Shown: positions 41,355-48,957 of the stretch, one piece after another
Numbering within the stretch: position 1 is the first letter of the stretch
Layout: the number at the start of each line of letters is the position of its first letter
NCBI RefSeq assembly: GCF_004341885.1
Contig: NZ_SLVX01000002.1
Coordinates: 124,001-188,000 of the forward strand
Direction: 5' to 3'
Length of the DNA stretch: 64,000 nucleotides
DNA from: Shinella granuli
GTDB lineage: Bacteria > Pseudomonadota > Alphaproteobacteria > Rhizobiales > Rhizobiaceae
Program-made: the position numbers and the translations under genes
The notes under the pieces: model-generated
Told to the model about the DNA's origin: nothing
The model's input: the letters and a program-made list of their open reading frames with translations, nothing else
Databases searched by the model: none

Positions 41355-42635
41355 TCAGCGCCATTCCGGCGTCGTCGTATCCTCGATGCGCGCCTCCACT
41401 GCCGCATCCGGCTGGAGCGCGGCGGCCGCGGCATCGGCGCCCAGCGGCTGCGCCGCCATCGCCTGGTAATCGGTCTTGACGACGAGGCCGTCGTTCTCCT
41501 CGCGCCGGCTGATGCGCCAGGCGGCATAGGCGCCGTAGAGCACGAAATAGGCCGCCAGCACGACGAACAGCGCGCCCGGCCCGAACCGGTCCATGATCGG
41601 GCCGACCATGATGGGGCCGGAAATGGTGCCGACGCCGTAGACGATCATCATGCCGGAGGAGACCTCGACATATTCGTCGGGCTGCGCGCGGTCGTTGGCG
41701 TGCGCGACGTTCAGCGCATAGATCGGGAAGATGACCGAGCCGACGAAGGCGGCGACGACATAGAGCAGCACCGGCGGCCCGCCGGCGACGGCGGCCATGG
41801 CAAGGCACGAGACCGTGCCGACGATACCGCAGGCCACCATGACGAGGCGGCGGTCCATCCGGTCGGAGGCCCGGCCGATCGGGATCTGCGAAAGGGCGCT
41901 GCCGAGGAGCACGCAGGCGAGCAGCGTTGCCCCCTCGGCGGTTGAAAGCCCGCTGCGCTGCGTGAACACGCCGCCGAGGTTCAGCCAGGCGCCGGACATC
42001 GCCCCGGCAAGGAAAGCACCGATAACAGCGACAGGCGAGCGCCGGTAGAGTTTTGCGACATCGAAGCGCGCCTGCGTCGGCGGGGCCGGCAGCGGGGAGG
42101 AGGTGAGCGCCGTCGGCAGCAGGGCGACGGAGAAGATGATGCCGCACAGAATGAAGAGCGAGGTGTTGGACGGGTCGCCGAGCGGTACGAGATATTGCCC
42201 GCCGATCGTGCCCACCATGGTCGTGATCAGGTAGACGGAGAAGATCGAGCCGCGGTTCTCGTTCGTCACGCGTTCGTTCAGCCAGCTTTCGATGATGAGG
42301 TAACTGCCGGAAATGGCAAAGCCCGACATGGCGCGAAACGCCATCCAGGCGCGCCAGTCGACGACGAGGGCGCAGAGCAGGATGCCGATGGCCAGCAGCG
42401 TGATCAGCGCCACGAAGACGCGCACATGCCCGACCAGCAGCACGAATTTCGGCGTGACGATGCAGGAGAGCGTGAAGCCGATCGTATAGCCCGTCGCGAT
42501 CATCGAGATCGTCTGCGTCGACCAGCCCTCCGCGACCGCGCGCACCGGCACGACATAACTCTGCAGCCCGAAGGCGACCATCATCAGGAGGGTGGACAGC
42601 ATCAGGCTGAGAATGGAGATGAGGCTCGCCAGCAT
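41355..42635 (-). CDS. MFS transporter, YcaD/UhpC-like
   Basis: A 426-residue major facilitator with 12 predicted helices. The segments MLASLISILSLMLSTLLMMVAFG and VVPVRAVAEGWSTQTISMIATGY open the protein. ESWLNERVTNENRGSIFSVY in the first half is characteristic of the YcaD-like group, and GRASDRMDRRLVMVACGIVG is the loop motif of the second half. The cytoplasmic tail after about residue 395 is acidic. ATG 42635 with CGGAGC upstream was preferred to a longer frame starting at 42728. Substrate is unknown. The next gene on the right is on the other strand. Confidence 0.85.
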   Translation of the reverse strand: MLASLISILSLMLSTLLMMVAFGLQSYVVPVRAVAEGWSTQTISMIATGYTIGFTLSCIVTPKFVLLVGHVRVFVALITLLAIGILLCALVVDWRAWMAFRAMSGFAISGSYLIIESWLNERVTNENRGSIFSVYLITTMVGTIGGQYLVPLGDPSNTSLFILCGIIFSVALLPTALTSSPLPAPPTQARFDVAKLYRRSPVAVIGAFLAGAMSGAWLNLGGVFTQRSGLSTAEGATLLACVLLGSALSQIPIGRASDRMDRRLVMVACGIVGTVSCLAMAAVAGGPPVLLYVVAAFVGSVIFPIYALNVAHANDRAQPDEYVEVSSGMMIVYGVGTISGPIMVGPIMDRFGPGALFVVLAAYFVLYGAYAAWRISRREENDGLVVKTDYQAMAAQPLGADAAAAALQPDAAVEARIEDTTTPEWR

Positions 42636-42818
42636 GGGGGCTCCGGGGAAGGCGCGTTCGGTGTCGGAATGTCGCTCTATTGCGACGGCCGCGCGCTGTC
42701 CACTGCGACAGTGGCTGGCGTAAAGCAATCAGACTTCCGAAACGCCCCGGCGAACAGAAGGAATTCCCGGTTGGGTTGTGGTATGGGTGAGTGTCGGGCG
42801 AATGCCCGGCGAAGTGAA

Positions 42819-42958
42819 AGGAGGTGAGACGTTTGCGAATCCGGATTTCGGTTGTTGTCAGGCTGTTTGGTTGGCGCCTAACCCTGACAGTCAGCCGATA
42901 AAATAGGGGGCCGGGCTTCGGCCCGGTCTCCACCGGAGGAAAAGGCGTCTCACCTCCT
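42819..42958 (+). promoter_or_regulatory. SD/anti-SD long-range pairing, copy 1
   Basis: AGGAGGTGAGACG at 42819-42831, which contains the SD, is exactly complementary over 13 nt to CGTCTCACCTCCT at 42946-42958. A G+C-rich hairpin lies between, so pairing would enclose the whole peptide frame and hide its ribosome-binding site. This is predicted pairing only. Confidence 0.75.
42833..42901 (+). CDS. 22-residue cationic peptide, copy 1
   Basis: A 22-codon frame starting with TTG, 8 nt after AAAGGAGG (42817-42824), the strongest SD in this part of the window. GTG 42824 is in frame but overlaps the SD. The peptide alternates Arg with Ile/Val/Leu (RIRISVVVR), has one Trp (position 14) followed by RLTLTVSR. 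It is amphipathic as a beta strand and has net charge about +6. The evidence that it is translated is the copy-2 peptide: every position agrees by identity or conservative change, except 8 (V/T), 12 (F/R) and 13 (G/T). I know no named family. A type I toxin-like or membrane-active peptide, or a leader peptide, are the leading options. Confidence 0.7.
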   Translation: MRIRISVVVRLFGWRLTLTVSR

Positions 42959-43093
42959 CACGATGAGGACAATAACACAGCGCCGGCCGGCTTCAAAGTC
43001 GCACAGGACTATTTGCATCGCCAGAACGGGCGGGAAACGCGGCCTGGTTGTGCTATGAGAAGGCGCCAGGCAAAAAAGCCGCGGCAAAACGAA

Positions 43094-43231
43094 AGGAGGT
43101 GAGACGTTTGAAATTCCGGCTTACGCTGACGATCAGGTTCAGGACTTGGCGGTTCACCCTGACGATCAGCTAAGAAACGGGGATCGGGCTTCGGCCCGGT
43201 CTCCACCGGAGGAAAAGGCGTCTCACCTCCT
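43094..43231 (+). promoter_or_regulatory. SD/anti-SD long-range pairing, copy 2
   Basis: The same 13-nt complement as in copy 1: AGGAGGTGAGACG at 43094-43106 with CGTCTCACCTCCT at 43219-43231. Both arms are unchanged between the copies although the sequence between them has diverged. Confidence 0.75.
43108..43173 (+). CDS. 21-residue cationic peptide, copy 2
   Basis: A 21-codon frame from TTG, again exactly 8 nt after AAAGGAGG. The peptide has an internal near-repeat: FRLTLTI at positions 3-9 and RFTLTI at 15-20, with the Trp at position 14. It aligns with copy 1 without gaps: Met1, Arg4, Arg10, Trp14, Arg15, Thr17, Leu18, Thr19 and Ser21 are identical and most other positions are conservative (Lys/Arg, Phe/Ile, Ile/Leu, Thr/Ser). 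The stop comes one residue earlier than in copy 1. Conserved protein over diverged DNA is the argument that both frames are real genes. Function unknown. Confidence 0.7.
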   Translation: MKFRLTLTIRFRTWRFTLTIS

Positions 43232-43283
43232 CACGATGAAGACAATAGCACAGCGTCGGCCGGCTTCAAAGCCACGGCCGGGC

Positions 43284-43427
43284 TCAGTTCGGCAGGAAGG
43301 CCTTGAGCGGGTCGCGGCGCTGCGCGGCGTCGCGCGGCAGGGAGGCCAGCACGGCATATTCCCGGGCGGCGTTCACGGCGGCGCGGATATCGGCGATGTC
43401 GGACATCAGCTTGCGAAGAGTGGCCAT
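43284..43427 (-). CDS. 47-residue hypothetical protein
   Basis: A very small gene with a good SD (CAGGAGCAGACC before ATG 43427). It reads MATLRKLMSDIADIRAAVNA then AREYAVLASLPRD, an amphipathic helical peptide ending DPLKAFLPN. Charged and soluble, with no membrane segment or cysteine. It stands 57 bp downstream of the 58-residue gene on the same strand, and the promoter at 43697-43725 could serve both. I do not recognise the family. It converges on the tandem small-ORF unit, 13 bp from the end of copy 2. Confidence 0.6.
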   Translation of the reverse strand: MATLRKLMSDIADIRAAVNAAREYAVLASLPRDAAQRRDPLKAFLPN

Positions 43428-43484
43428 GGTCTGCTCCTGGGGTCGGTCTGCATCGGAAGGCGCCGGCGGGCGCCCGGCATCGGC

Positions 43485-43661
43485 TCAGCGCTGGATGAAC
43501 TCGGCGAAGAGCTGGACGGGGCGGTGGATGCGGGCGAAACCGGAGGCGGTGAGCTGCTCGTTGGCCGGGGCAGCGATGCCGCCGAAGCCGTGGCCGGTGC
43601 GAAGACCGCAATGGCGGAGCGTCTCGAAGCTCGAATGGATGGGCCGAAAGCGGGCGGTCAT
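43485..43661 (-). CDS. 58-residue hypothetical protein
   Basis: Starts at ATG 43661, with AAGGA upstream at about 8 nt and the promoter TTGCAA-17-AATATA 36 bp further back. The protein is basic and Gly/His-containing: TARFRPIHSSFETLRHC, GLRTGHGFGGIAAPA and a closing RPVQLFAEFIQR. No membrane segment is seen. The promoter and SD support it being a gene, but I know no family for it. It is read together with the 47-residue gene. Confidence 0.55.
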   Translation of the reverse strand: MTARFRPIHSSFETLRHCGLRTGHGFGGIAAPANEQLTASGFARIHRPVQLFAEFIQR

Positions 43662-43696
43662 GGGTCGATTCCTTAAATCCTGTCCTCCCGTATCGT

Positions 43697-43725
43697 TATA
43701 TTGCGCCGCAGCATCGATTTTGCAA
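43697..43725 (-). promoter_or_regulatory. Sigma-70-type promoter for the two small genes
   Basis: On the minus strand, -35 TTGCAA (43720-43725) and -10 AATATA (43697-43702) are separated by exactly 17 bp, with an AT-rich stretch upstream. The start of transcription would be near 43690, giving a leader of about 30 nt before ATG 43661. Confidence 0.65.
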
Positions 43726-43873
43726 TGCGACATTCTGCCCGGCAGATATGTGCAAATCGCATGACTGGTGAAACATTTTGTTCATGCTTGCGGCATGTTT
43801 TTGGCATTGGCTGCCGATGGCGAGCGGGCTTTCAAAATCAAGCCATTGATAAATATCGATATTGTCTTGCCGG

Positions 43874-44740
43874 CTAGGCCCGGAGCCCTGCACGAAAAGC
43901 AAGCAGGTCCTGCCAGACGAGACGCTTGCTGACGGGCGCCGTCACCAGATCCTGCGGGTGAAGCGTCGCAAAAGCCGGGATGGTCCGGCCGGAAATCGCA
44001 ACCTCCCGCCATTCTCCCCGCAACTGGTGGATCGTGTCGCTGGAGCGCAGCAGGAATCGCGCGGCGAAATTGCCGAGGATCAGCAGGTGATTCGGCTCGG
44101 CGAGCGCGATCTGCCGCTCGATGAACGGCCGGCAGATATCGGCCTCGCGCTGCGAGGGCGGGCGGTTGCCGGGCGGCCGCCACGGCACGACATTGCTCAG
44201 CAGAAGATCGGCCCGGTCGAGCCCGATGCCCGCGAGCATGCGGTCGAGCATCGTGCCCTGACGGCCGGAGAAGGGCTGGCCGTCGCGGTCGTCGTCGGCA
44301 TTCGGCATGGCGCCGATCACCATGACCGACGGCTTCGCATTGCCCGCGGCAAAGACGAGGCAGCGGGCGCTGGTCTTCAGGTTGCAGCCGTTGAAGGCCT
44401 CCATGGCCGTGCGCAATTCCTCCAGCGAGCGGGCGCTGCCCGCCGCGAACTCGGCCTCCGCCACCGCCTGGCTGTCCGGTATCGCGACATTGGGCAGGAC
44501 GTTCGGGGCAGGGGCCGCGGCGCGCGATTGCTCCTGCCGGGCCGGCGCCGGCCGGGTGGCCTGCTGCGGGGCGGGGGCGGTTTCCCGCGGCGCCTGCATG
44601 CCGCGCGCCGCGCGCATCGCCTCGAATTCGGCGATGCGGTCGACGGCCTCTTCCTCCAGCAGCCATTCGACGCCGGCATCCGCATAGAAATGCAGGAGCG
44701 ATCGGAGCTGTGCGGGATTGAGGTCGTTCGCGGCGTTCAT
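43874..44740 (-). CDS. Family 4 (UDGa-type) uracil-DNA glycosylase
   Basis: A 288-residue uracil-DNA glycosylase that removes uracil from DNA. The core has the family motif as GAMPNADDDRDGQPFSGRQG (the usual form is GEAPG-x-E), followed by MLDRMLAGIGLDR and LLSNVVPWRPPGNRPP. The leaving-side motif is HPQDLVT near the C-terminus. The N-terminal 90 residues are an alanine/proline-rich extension. The iron-sulfur Cys set looks incomplete at the front: NGCNLKTSARC keeps one Cys where the classic form has CxxC. The Glu of the GEAPG motif is replaced by Ala (GAMPN), as in some alphaproteobacterial members. Confidence 0.85.
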   Translation of the reverse strand: MNAANDLNPAQLRSLLHFYADAGVEWLLEEEAVDRIAEFEAMRAARGMQAPRETAPAPQQATRPAPARQEQSRAAAPAPNVLPNVAIPDSQAVAEAEFAAGSARSLEELRTAMEAFNGCNLKTSARCLVFAAGNAKPSVMVIGAMPNADDDRDGQPFSGRQGTMLDRMLAGIGLDRADLLLSNVVPWRPPGNRPPSQREADICRPFIERQIALAEPNHLLILGNFAARFLLRSSDTIHQLRGEWREVAISGRTIPAFATLHPQDLVTAPVSKRLVWQDLLAFRAGLRA

Positions 44741-44790
44741 GGCTGCACCTTAGCGAAGCGGCCTGCCGGAGGAAAGCGCCGCCGTCATCC

Positions 44791-46083
44791 TCACGCCGCC
44801 CATTGCGCCACATCGTCGCTTTCGCCGATCAGCGCAAGGCCGTGGGCGATCGAAAGCAGCTCGCCGCCGCTCTCGATGCGATCCGCATCGAAGCGGCGGG
44901 TGAAGATGCGCCTGACGGCCGGCACGAAGGAGGTGCCGCCGGTCAGGAACACCTTGTCGATGGCGCCGGGCGCGGTGCCGGTCTTCTCCAGCACCTCGTC
45001 CAGCGCGCCCTCGATGCGGGCGAGGTCCGGCGCGATCCACTCCTCGAAATCGGAGCGCCTGACCATCCTGCGGCCGGCGGCGCCGAGCGGGGCGAAGTGG
45101 AATTCCGCCTCGTCCGCCGCCGACAGCGCCATCTTGGTGGCCGAGATCGCCTGATAGAGCGGATAGCCCTCGTCATGCTCGACGAGATCGATGAAGAGCT
45201 CCAGCTTTTCCGGCTCGAGCGACGAACGGACCAGCGACTTGAGGTCGGCGAATTCGCGCGTCGTCTTGAAGATCGAGAGCTGGTTCCAGCGGGCGAAGTT
45301 GGCATAATAGCCGGACGGCACCTCCAGGACCTTGTCGAAGCTCTTGAAGAAGCTGCCCTTGCCGATCTCCGGCGCGACGAGGCGCTCGATCATGCGGGCA
45401 TCGAAGTGGTCGCCCGCGATACCGACGCCCGAATGGCCGATCGGCTGCGCCGTCAGCCGGCCGGCCTGCCGCTCGAAGCGGATCAGCGAATAGTCCGTCG
45501 TGCCGCCGCCGAAATCGGCGACCAGCACGGTGGCGTCGCTCTTCAGCGTCTGGGCGAAGTAGTAGGCCGCCGCGACGGGCTCGTAGACATAGTGGATCTC
45601 CGGGAAGCCGAGCCGCGTCAGCGCCGCGTTGTAGCGTTCAAGCGCGAGCGCCGGGTCCGGGCTGGCACCGGCGAACTGCACCGGCCGGCCGGCGATGACG
45701 CGCGAGACGTCCGCCGGCCACCCATCGCCCGCATAGGCCTTCAGCCGGCGCAGGAACACCTCCATCAGGTCGTCGAAGGCATGGCGGCGGGCAAAGACCA
45801 GCGTGCCCTGGAAGAGGGCGCTCGCTGCAAAGGTCTTGATCGACTGCAGGAAGCGGCAGTCGCCGGGATTGTCGATGAACTGGCGGATGGCCGCCTGTCC
45901 GGCCTCCACCTTCAGCGCCTGGGCGCCGACGACCGGATCCTTCATGAAGGACAGCGCCGTGCGCATCGTGTCGGTGATGCCGACGCTGCTGGTGAAGGTC
46001 ATGGACCGTGTCGCCCCGGCGCCTTCGGAAAGCGCCAGAACCGTGTTCGTCGTGCCGAAATCAAGCCCGAGTGCCCGTGCCAT
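44791..46083 (-). CDS. Hsp70-family protein, YegD-like
   Basis: A 430-residue Hsp70-like ATPase lacking the substrate-binding domain. The actin-like nucleotide-binding motifs are present: LGLDFGTTNTVLALS at the start, PVQFAGAS and ERYNAALTRLGFPEIHYVYEPVAAAYYFA in the middle, VADFGGGTTDYSLI (phosphate 2) and KVFLTGGTSFVPAVRRIF (adenosine motif). It is about 200 residues shorter than DnaK, matching YegD-type proteins whose role is unclear. ATG 46083 was chosen because MARALGLDFGT is the family start. Confidence 0.88.
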   Translation of the reverse strand: MARALGLDFGTTNTVLALSEGAGATRSMTFTSSVGITDTMRTALSFMKDPVVGAQALKVEAGQAAIRQFIDNPGDCRFLQSIKTFAASALFQGTLVFARRHAFDDLMEVFLRRLKAYAGDGWPADVSRVIAGRPVQFAGASPDPALALERYNAALTRLGFPEIHYVYEPVAAAYYFAQTLKSDATVLVADFGGGTTDYSLIRFERQAGRLTAQPIGHSGVGIAGDHFDARMIERLVAPEIGKGSFFKSFDKVLEVPSGYYANFARWNQLSIFKTTREFADLKSLVRSSLEPEKLELFIDLVEHDEGYPLYQAISATKMALSAADEAEFHFAPLGAAGRRMVRRSDFEEWIAPDLARIEGALDEVLEKTGTAPGAIDKVFLTGGTSFVPAVRRIFTRRFDADRIESGGELLSIAHGLALIGESDDVAQWAA

Positions 46084-46221
46084 CGCCGTGCCCCTTCGAT
46101 CGTCGAAAATGTGTTGAAGCGGAGCGAAAGCCCCGCGCGAAAGGCGCGTCGGCGCGCCCGGAAATGGGAGAGCGCGCCAGATGGCACAGGCGGGCGGGGA
46201 AGGCAAGGGGGAAGGTATGAT

Positions 46222-46445
46222 TGCCCCTCAGCCTGATCTTCTCCCCGAGGTGGGAGGCCTGTTGCCTATGGAGTTCGGCGTTGCCCCATCCCCTTCTCCC
46301 CCACGGGGAGAAGGTGCCGGCAGGCGGATGAGGGGGATGGCGAAGGCGCAGACGATCCGTCCGAACCACCCCCTCATCAGACCCTTCGGGCCACCTTCTC
46401 CCCGCGGGGGGAGGGAGAACGGCAACGGTTCCCTTCCCTGTGCGA
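46222..46445. repeat. RIME-type mosaic, copy 7
   Basis: Modules include GCCTATGGAGTTCGGCG, palindromes CCTTCTCCCCCAC-type near 46293-46320 and CCTTCTCCCCGC/GGGGGGAGGG near 46393-46415, and inverted arms with GGATGAGGGGGATGG. The second palindrome has lost bases on its right arm, so this copy is degraded. Confidence 0.8.
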
Positions 46446-46478
46446 TGGCCTGCCGGACGAGGGTTGGCCCCCGACGCC

Positions 46479-47267
46479 TCAGACCGAGCGCGCCGCACCG
46501 CCGTCGCAGCGGATGAGGCTGCCGGTGACGTAGCTGGCCGGCGCGCTGCACAGGAAGGCGGCGGTCGCCGCGAATTCCTCCACGGCGCCGTAGCGTCGGG
46601 CCGGGATCGCCCGTTCCGAGGCCGCGCGCACCTCGGCGACGCTCCTGCCGCTGCGCTCGGCGGCGGCGGCATCGAGGCTCTTCAGCCGGTCGGTCAGGAT
46701 GCTGCCGGGCAGGAGCATGTTGCTGGTGATGCCGTATTCAGCGACCTCGCTCGCCAGCGTCTTCGACCAGCCGGCCAGCGCCGGGCGCAGCGTGTTGGAC
46801 AGCGCCAGGCCCGGGATCGGCTCGATCACGCCGGAGGAGGCGACCGTCAGGATGCGGCCCCAGCGCTGCTCCTTCATGACGGGCAGCAGCCGGTTGGTGA
46901 GCGTGATGATGCGCAGCACCATGGACTGGAAATAGGTGGCCAGCTTTTCCTCGCTCATGTCCTCGGTGGAGCCGGGCGTCGGCCCGCCGGAATTGTTGAC
47001 GAGGATATCGACCCCGCCGAGCTTTTCCCGCGTCGCCTTCACGAGCGTCTCGACGACGTCCTCGTCGCTAAGATCGGCCTGCACCCAGTCGGCGCGGCCG
47101 GGACCTGCCGCATTGATGGCCGCGCAATTGGCCGCAAGCGTCTCGGCGCTGCGCCCGCACAGGAGGACATGCGCGCCCTCGCGGGCGAGCGCTTCGGCAA
47201 TGCCCTTGCCGAGGCCGCGGGAGGAGGCGAGGACGAGGGCGCGTTTGCCGGCAATTCCGAGATCCAT
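46479..47267 (-). CDS. SDR-family oxidoreductase with atypical active site
   Basis: A 262-residue short-chain dehydrogenase. The nucleotide-binding start is ALVLASSRGLGKGIAEALA (SSRGLGKGI replaces the usual TGxxxGIG), followed by the NNSGGP motif in VDILVNNSGGP and the active-site region VASSGVIEPIPGLALSN. The normal Tyr-x-x-x-Lys is not present: Asn lies where Tyr is expected (13 residues after Ser) and Lys is replaced. This variant, with NTLRPALAGWSK after the Ser, is a known atypical SDR type. It precedes the FAD-linked gene by 11 bp on the same strand, so they likely share an operon. Confidence 0.85.
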   Translation of the reverse strand: MDLGIAGKRALVLASSRGLGKGIAEALAREGAHVLLCGRSAETLAANCAAINAAGPGRADWVQADLSDEDVVETLVKATREKLGGVDILVNNSGGPTPGSTEDMSEEKLATYFQSMVLRIITLTNRLLPVMKEQRWGRILTVASSGVIEPIPGLALSNTLRPALAGWSKTLASEVAEYGITSNMLLPGSILTDRLKSLDAAAAERSGRSVAEVRAASERAIPARRYGAVEEFAATAAFLCSAPASYVTGSLIRCDGGAARSV

Positions 47268-47278
47268 CGTGGTCTGTC

Positions 47279-48694
47279 CTATGTTCGGGGCGCGTCGGCG
47301 CGATAGGGCACCTTGCCCGGATTGAAGAGGTTTTTCGGGTCGAGCGCGGCCTTGATGGCCTGCGCCACCGCGCGGCGCGATGCATTGCCGTAGCTGAGAT
47401 AGGCGCGGCGCTTCTCCGTTCCCACCCCGTGCTCGGCGGAAAAGCTGCCGCCGAGCTCCGCGACGCCGGTATAGACGGCGTCCTCGATCGGTTCCTTGAC
47501 GCCCGGTGCGGCCACGCCGTTGCCGATGACGGAAATATGCAGGTTGCCGTCCGCGACATGGCCGTAGACATAGGCGTCGAAACCCGGATCGACGGCCTTC
47601 AGCCGCTGCCGCAGGCCGTCGACATATCCGTCGAGCGCGCCCGGCGGCACGGAGACGTCGAAGGACGGTGCGGCCGGGAAATGCCGGTACATGAAGTCGC
47701 CGTCCTCGCGCAGCGCCCAGAAGCGCCGGGCCTGGTCGAGCGAGGCGGCGACGATGCCGCTGGTCAGACCGTGCTCCTCCCAGAGGGCGGCGAGGCCCTC
47801 TTCCAGCGCCTCGCGGGCGTCCGCCTCTCTGCCGGCGGACACTTCCATCAGGAGGATGGCGGGCGTATCGGCCTCCAGCCAGCCGAGGTCGAAGCCCTTG
47901 TCCGCCGCGCTGTCGCGCAGATAGCGCTGCCACATCAGCTCGGCGCCCTCCAGCTGCAGGGCCGGCCGGCTGCGGAAATGGGCGATGAGCGCGAGGGCGG
48001 CCGTGGCGTCGGGCACGCCGACGAGCGCGGTGGCGCGCATCGGGTTGAAGCTTTCGAGCTTCAGCACGGCGCGGGTGACAAAACCGTAGGCGCCTTCCGA
48101 GCCGATGAGCAACTGCTTGATGTCGGGCCCGGCGCTGACCTTCAGCACGCGCGTCAGGTCGCTGACGAGGCTGCCGTCCGGCATCACCGCCTCGATGCCG
48201 AGCACCTGGTGGCGCATCACGCCGTTGCGGAAGGCGAGGATGCCGCCGGCATTGGTGGCGATCATGCCGCCGATGGTGGCGCTGCCGCGCGCGGCAAGGT
48301 CGATGCCGGGAATGAGGCCGACGTCCGCCGTCGCCTCCTGCAGGGCCTGCAGCGTGACGCCGGCGCCGACCGTGACGGTGCGGGCGAGGGGATCGATGGC
48401 CTCGATGCGGTCGAGGCGGGCGGTGGAGAGGATGAGCTCGCCCGGCCGGCTGATGCCGCCGCCGACAAGGCCGGTGCGCCCGCCCTGCGGCACGACGGGC
48501 ACGTCGTTTTCGAAGCACCAGCGCACCACGGCGGCGGCCGCCTCGGGCGTCGCCGGCTCGGCCATGGCGCCCGCGCCGAAATTGCCGGCATGTTCGCCGG
48601 GATGCCGGTTCGCCAGCCGGTCGCTTCCGATAAGGTGGAGCGTGTCGCCGAAATCGTTCAAGTCGCGTTCGAGCGATCGGATAATCTCGGACAT
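47279..48694 (-). CDS. FAD-linked dehydrogenase (GlcD/D2HGDH-like)
   Basis: A 471-residue flavoprotein of the FAD_binding_4/FAD-oxidase_C group that includes D-lactate, glycolate and D-2-hydroxyglutarate dehydrogenases. The FAD-binding part shows VVPQGGRTGLVGGGI, TVGAGVTLQALQEA, GSATIGGMIATNAGG and LLIGSEGAYGFVT. The C-terminal domain carries GHVADGNLHISV and SAEHGVGTEKR, the catalytic His and metal-binding residues of the group. ATG 48694 was chosen; residues upstream have no family match. The substrate cannot be told from the sequence. Confidence 0.9.
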   Translation of the reverse strand: MSEIIRSLERDLNDFGDTLHLIGSDRLANRHPGEHAGNFGAGAMAEPATPEAAAAVVRWCFENDVPVVPQGGRTGLVGGGISRPGELILSTARLDRIEAIDPLARTVTVGAGVTLQALQEATADVGLIPGIDLAARGSATIGGMIATNAGGILAFRNGVMRHQVLGIEAVMPDGSLVSDLTRVLKVSAGPDIKQLLIGSEGAYGFVTRAVLKLESFNPMRATALVGVPDATAALALIAHFRSRPALQLEGAELMWQRYLRDSAADKGFDLGWLEADTPAILLMEVSAGREADAREALEEGLAALWEEHGLTSGIVAASLDQARRFWALREDGDFMYRHFPAAPSFDVSVPPGALDGYVDGLRQRLKAVDPGFDAYVYGHVADGNLHISVIGNGVAAPGVKEPIEDAVYTGVAELGGSFSAEHGVGTEKRRAYLSYGNASRRAVAQAIKAALDPKNLFNPGKVPYRADAPRT

Positions 48695-48957
48695 GTTCCC
48701 GTTTCCTCTGCCGATGGGCCGGCTCGAATGCGTAGTGCGGCGGAGAGGCGGAATCAAGCGCGCACCGGCTGATACGGGCGGCAATAGATTGACGTTTACG
48801 TGAAAGTCAATAAACTTTCGACCCTGTCATGATGTCATGCGCAAATGCAGGGAAACTCTGTCGCAGAACGGCTCGACAAGGCTTCCGGCATTTGCCATGA
48901 CAGGCTAACCAGAGGGAATTGCCGCGGCTTTTGAGGGGTTGCGGGGTGGAGAGGCGA

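Larger units (their letters stand above)
42774..42998 (+). repeat. Tandem small-ORF unit, copy 1
   Basis: The unit comprises a conserved upstream block GGTTGTGGTATGGG (42774-42787), a hairpin CGGGC/GCCCG (42795-42808), the SD block (42819-42831), the peptide frame, a TTCG-loop hairpin (CCGGGC/GCCCGG, 42911-42926), CACCGGAGGAAAAGG and the complementary anti-SD block (42946-42958). It ends in ACAGCGCCGGCCGGCTTCAA. Copy 2 lies 275 bp to the right. No insertion sequence or phage gene is attached. Confidence 0.85.
43046..43270 (+). repeat. Tandem small-ORF unit, copy 2
   Basis: Same order as copy 1: GGTTGTGCTATGAG (43046-43059), SD block (43094-43106), peptide frame, TTCG hairpin GGGC/GCCC (43186-43197), CACCGGAGGAAAAGG and anti-SD block (43219-43231), ending in CGGCCGGCTTCAAAG. 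The upstream hairpin of copy 1 is replaced by GGCAAAAAAGCC near 43068-43080. Confidence 0.85.

Noticed and set aside
42819-43206. Minus-strand frames starting METGPKP in both copies of the tandem unit
   Set aside because: The shared start is only the complement of the TTCG hairpin. The two downstream translations do not match each other, unlike the plus-strand peptides.
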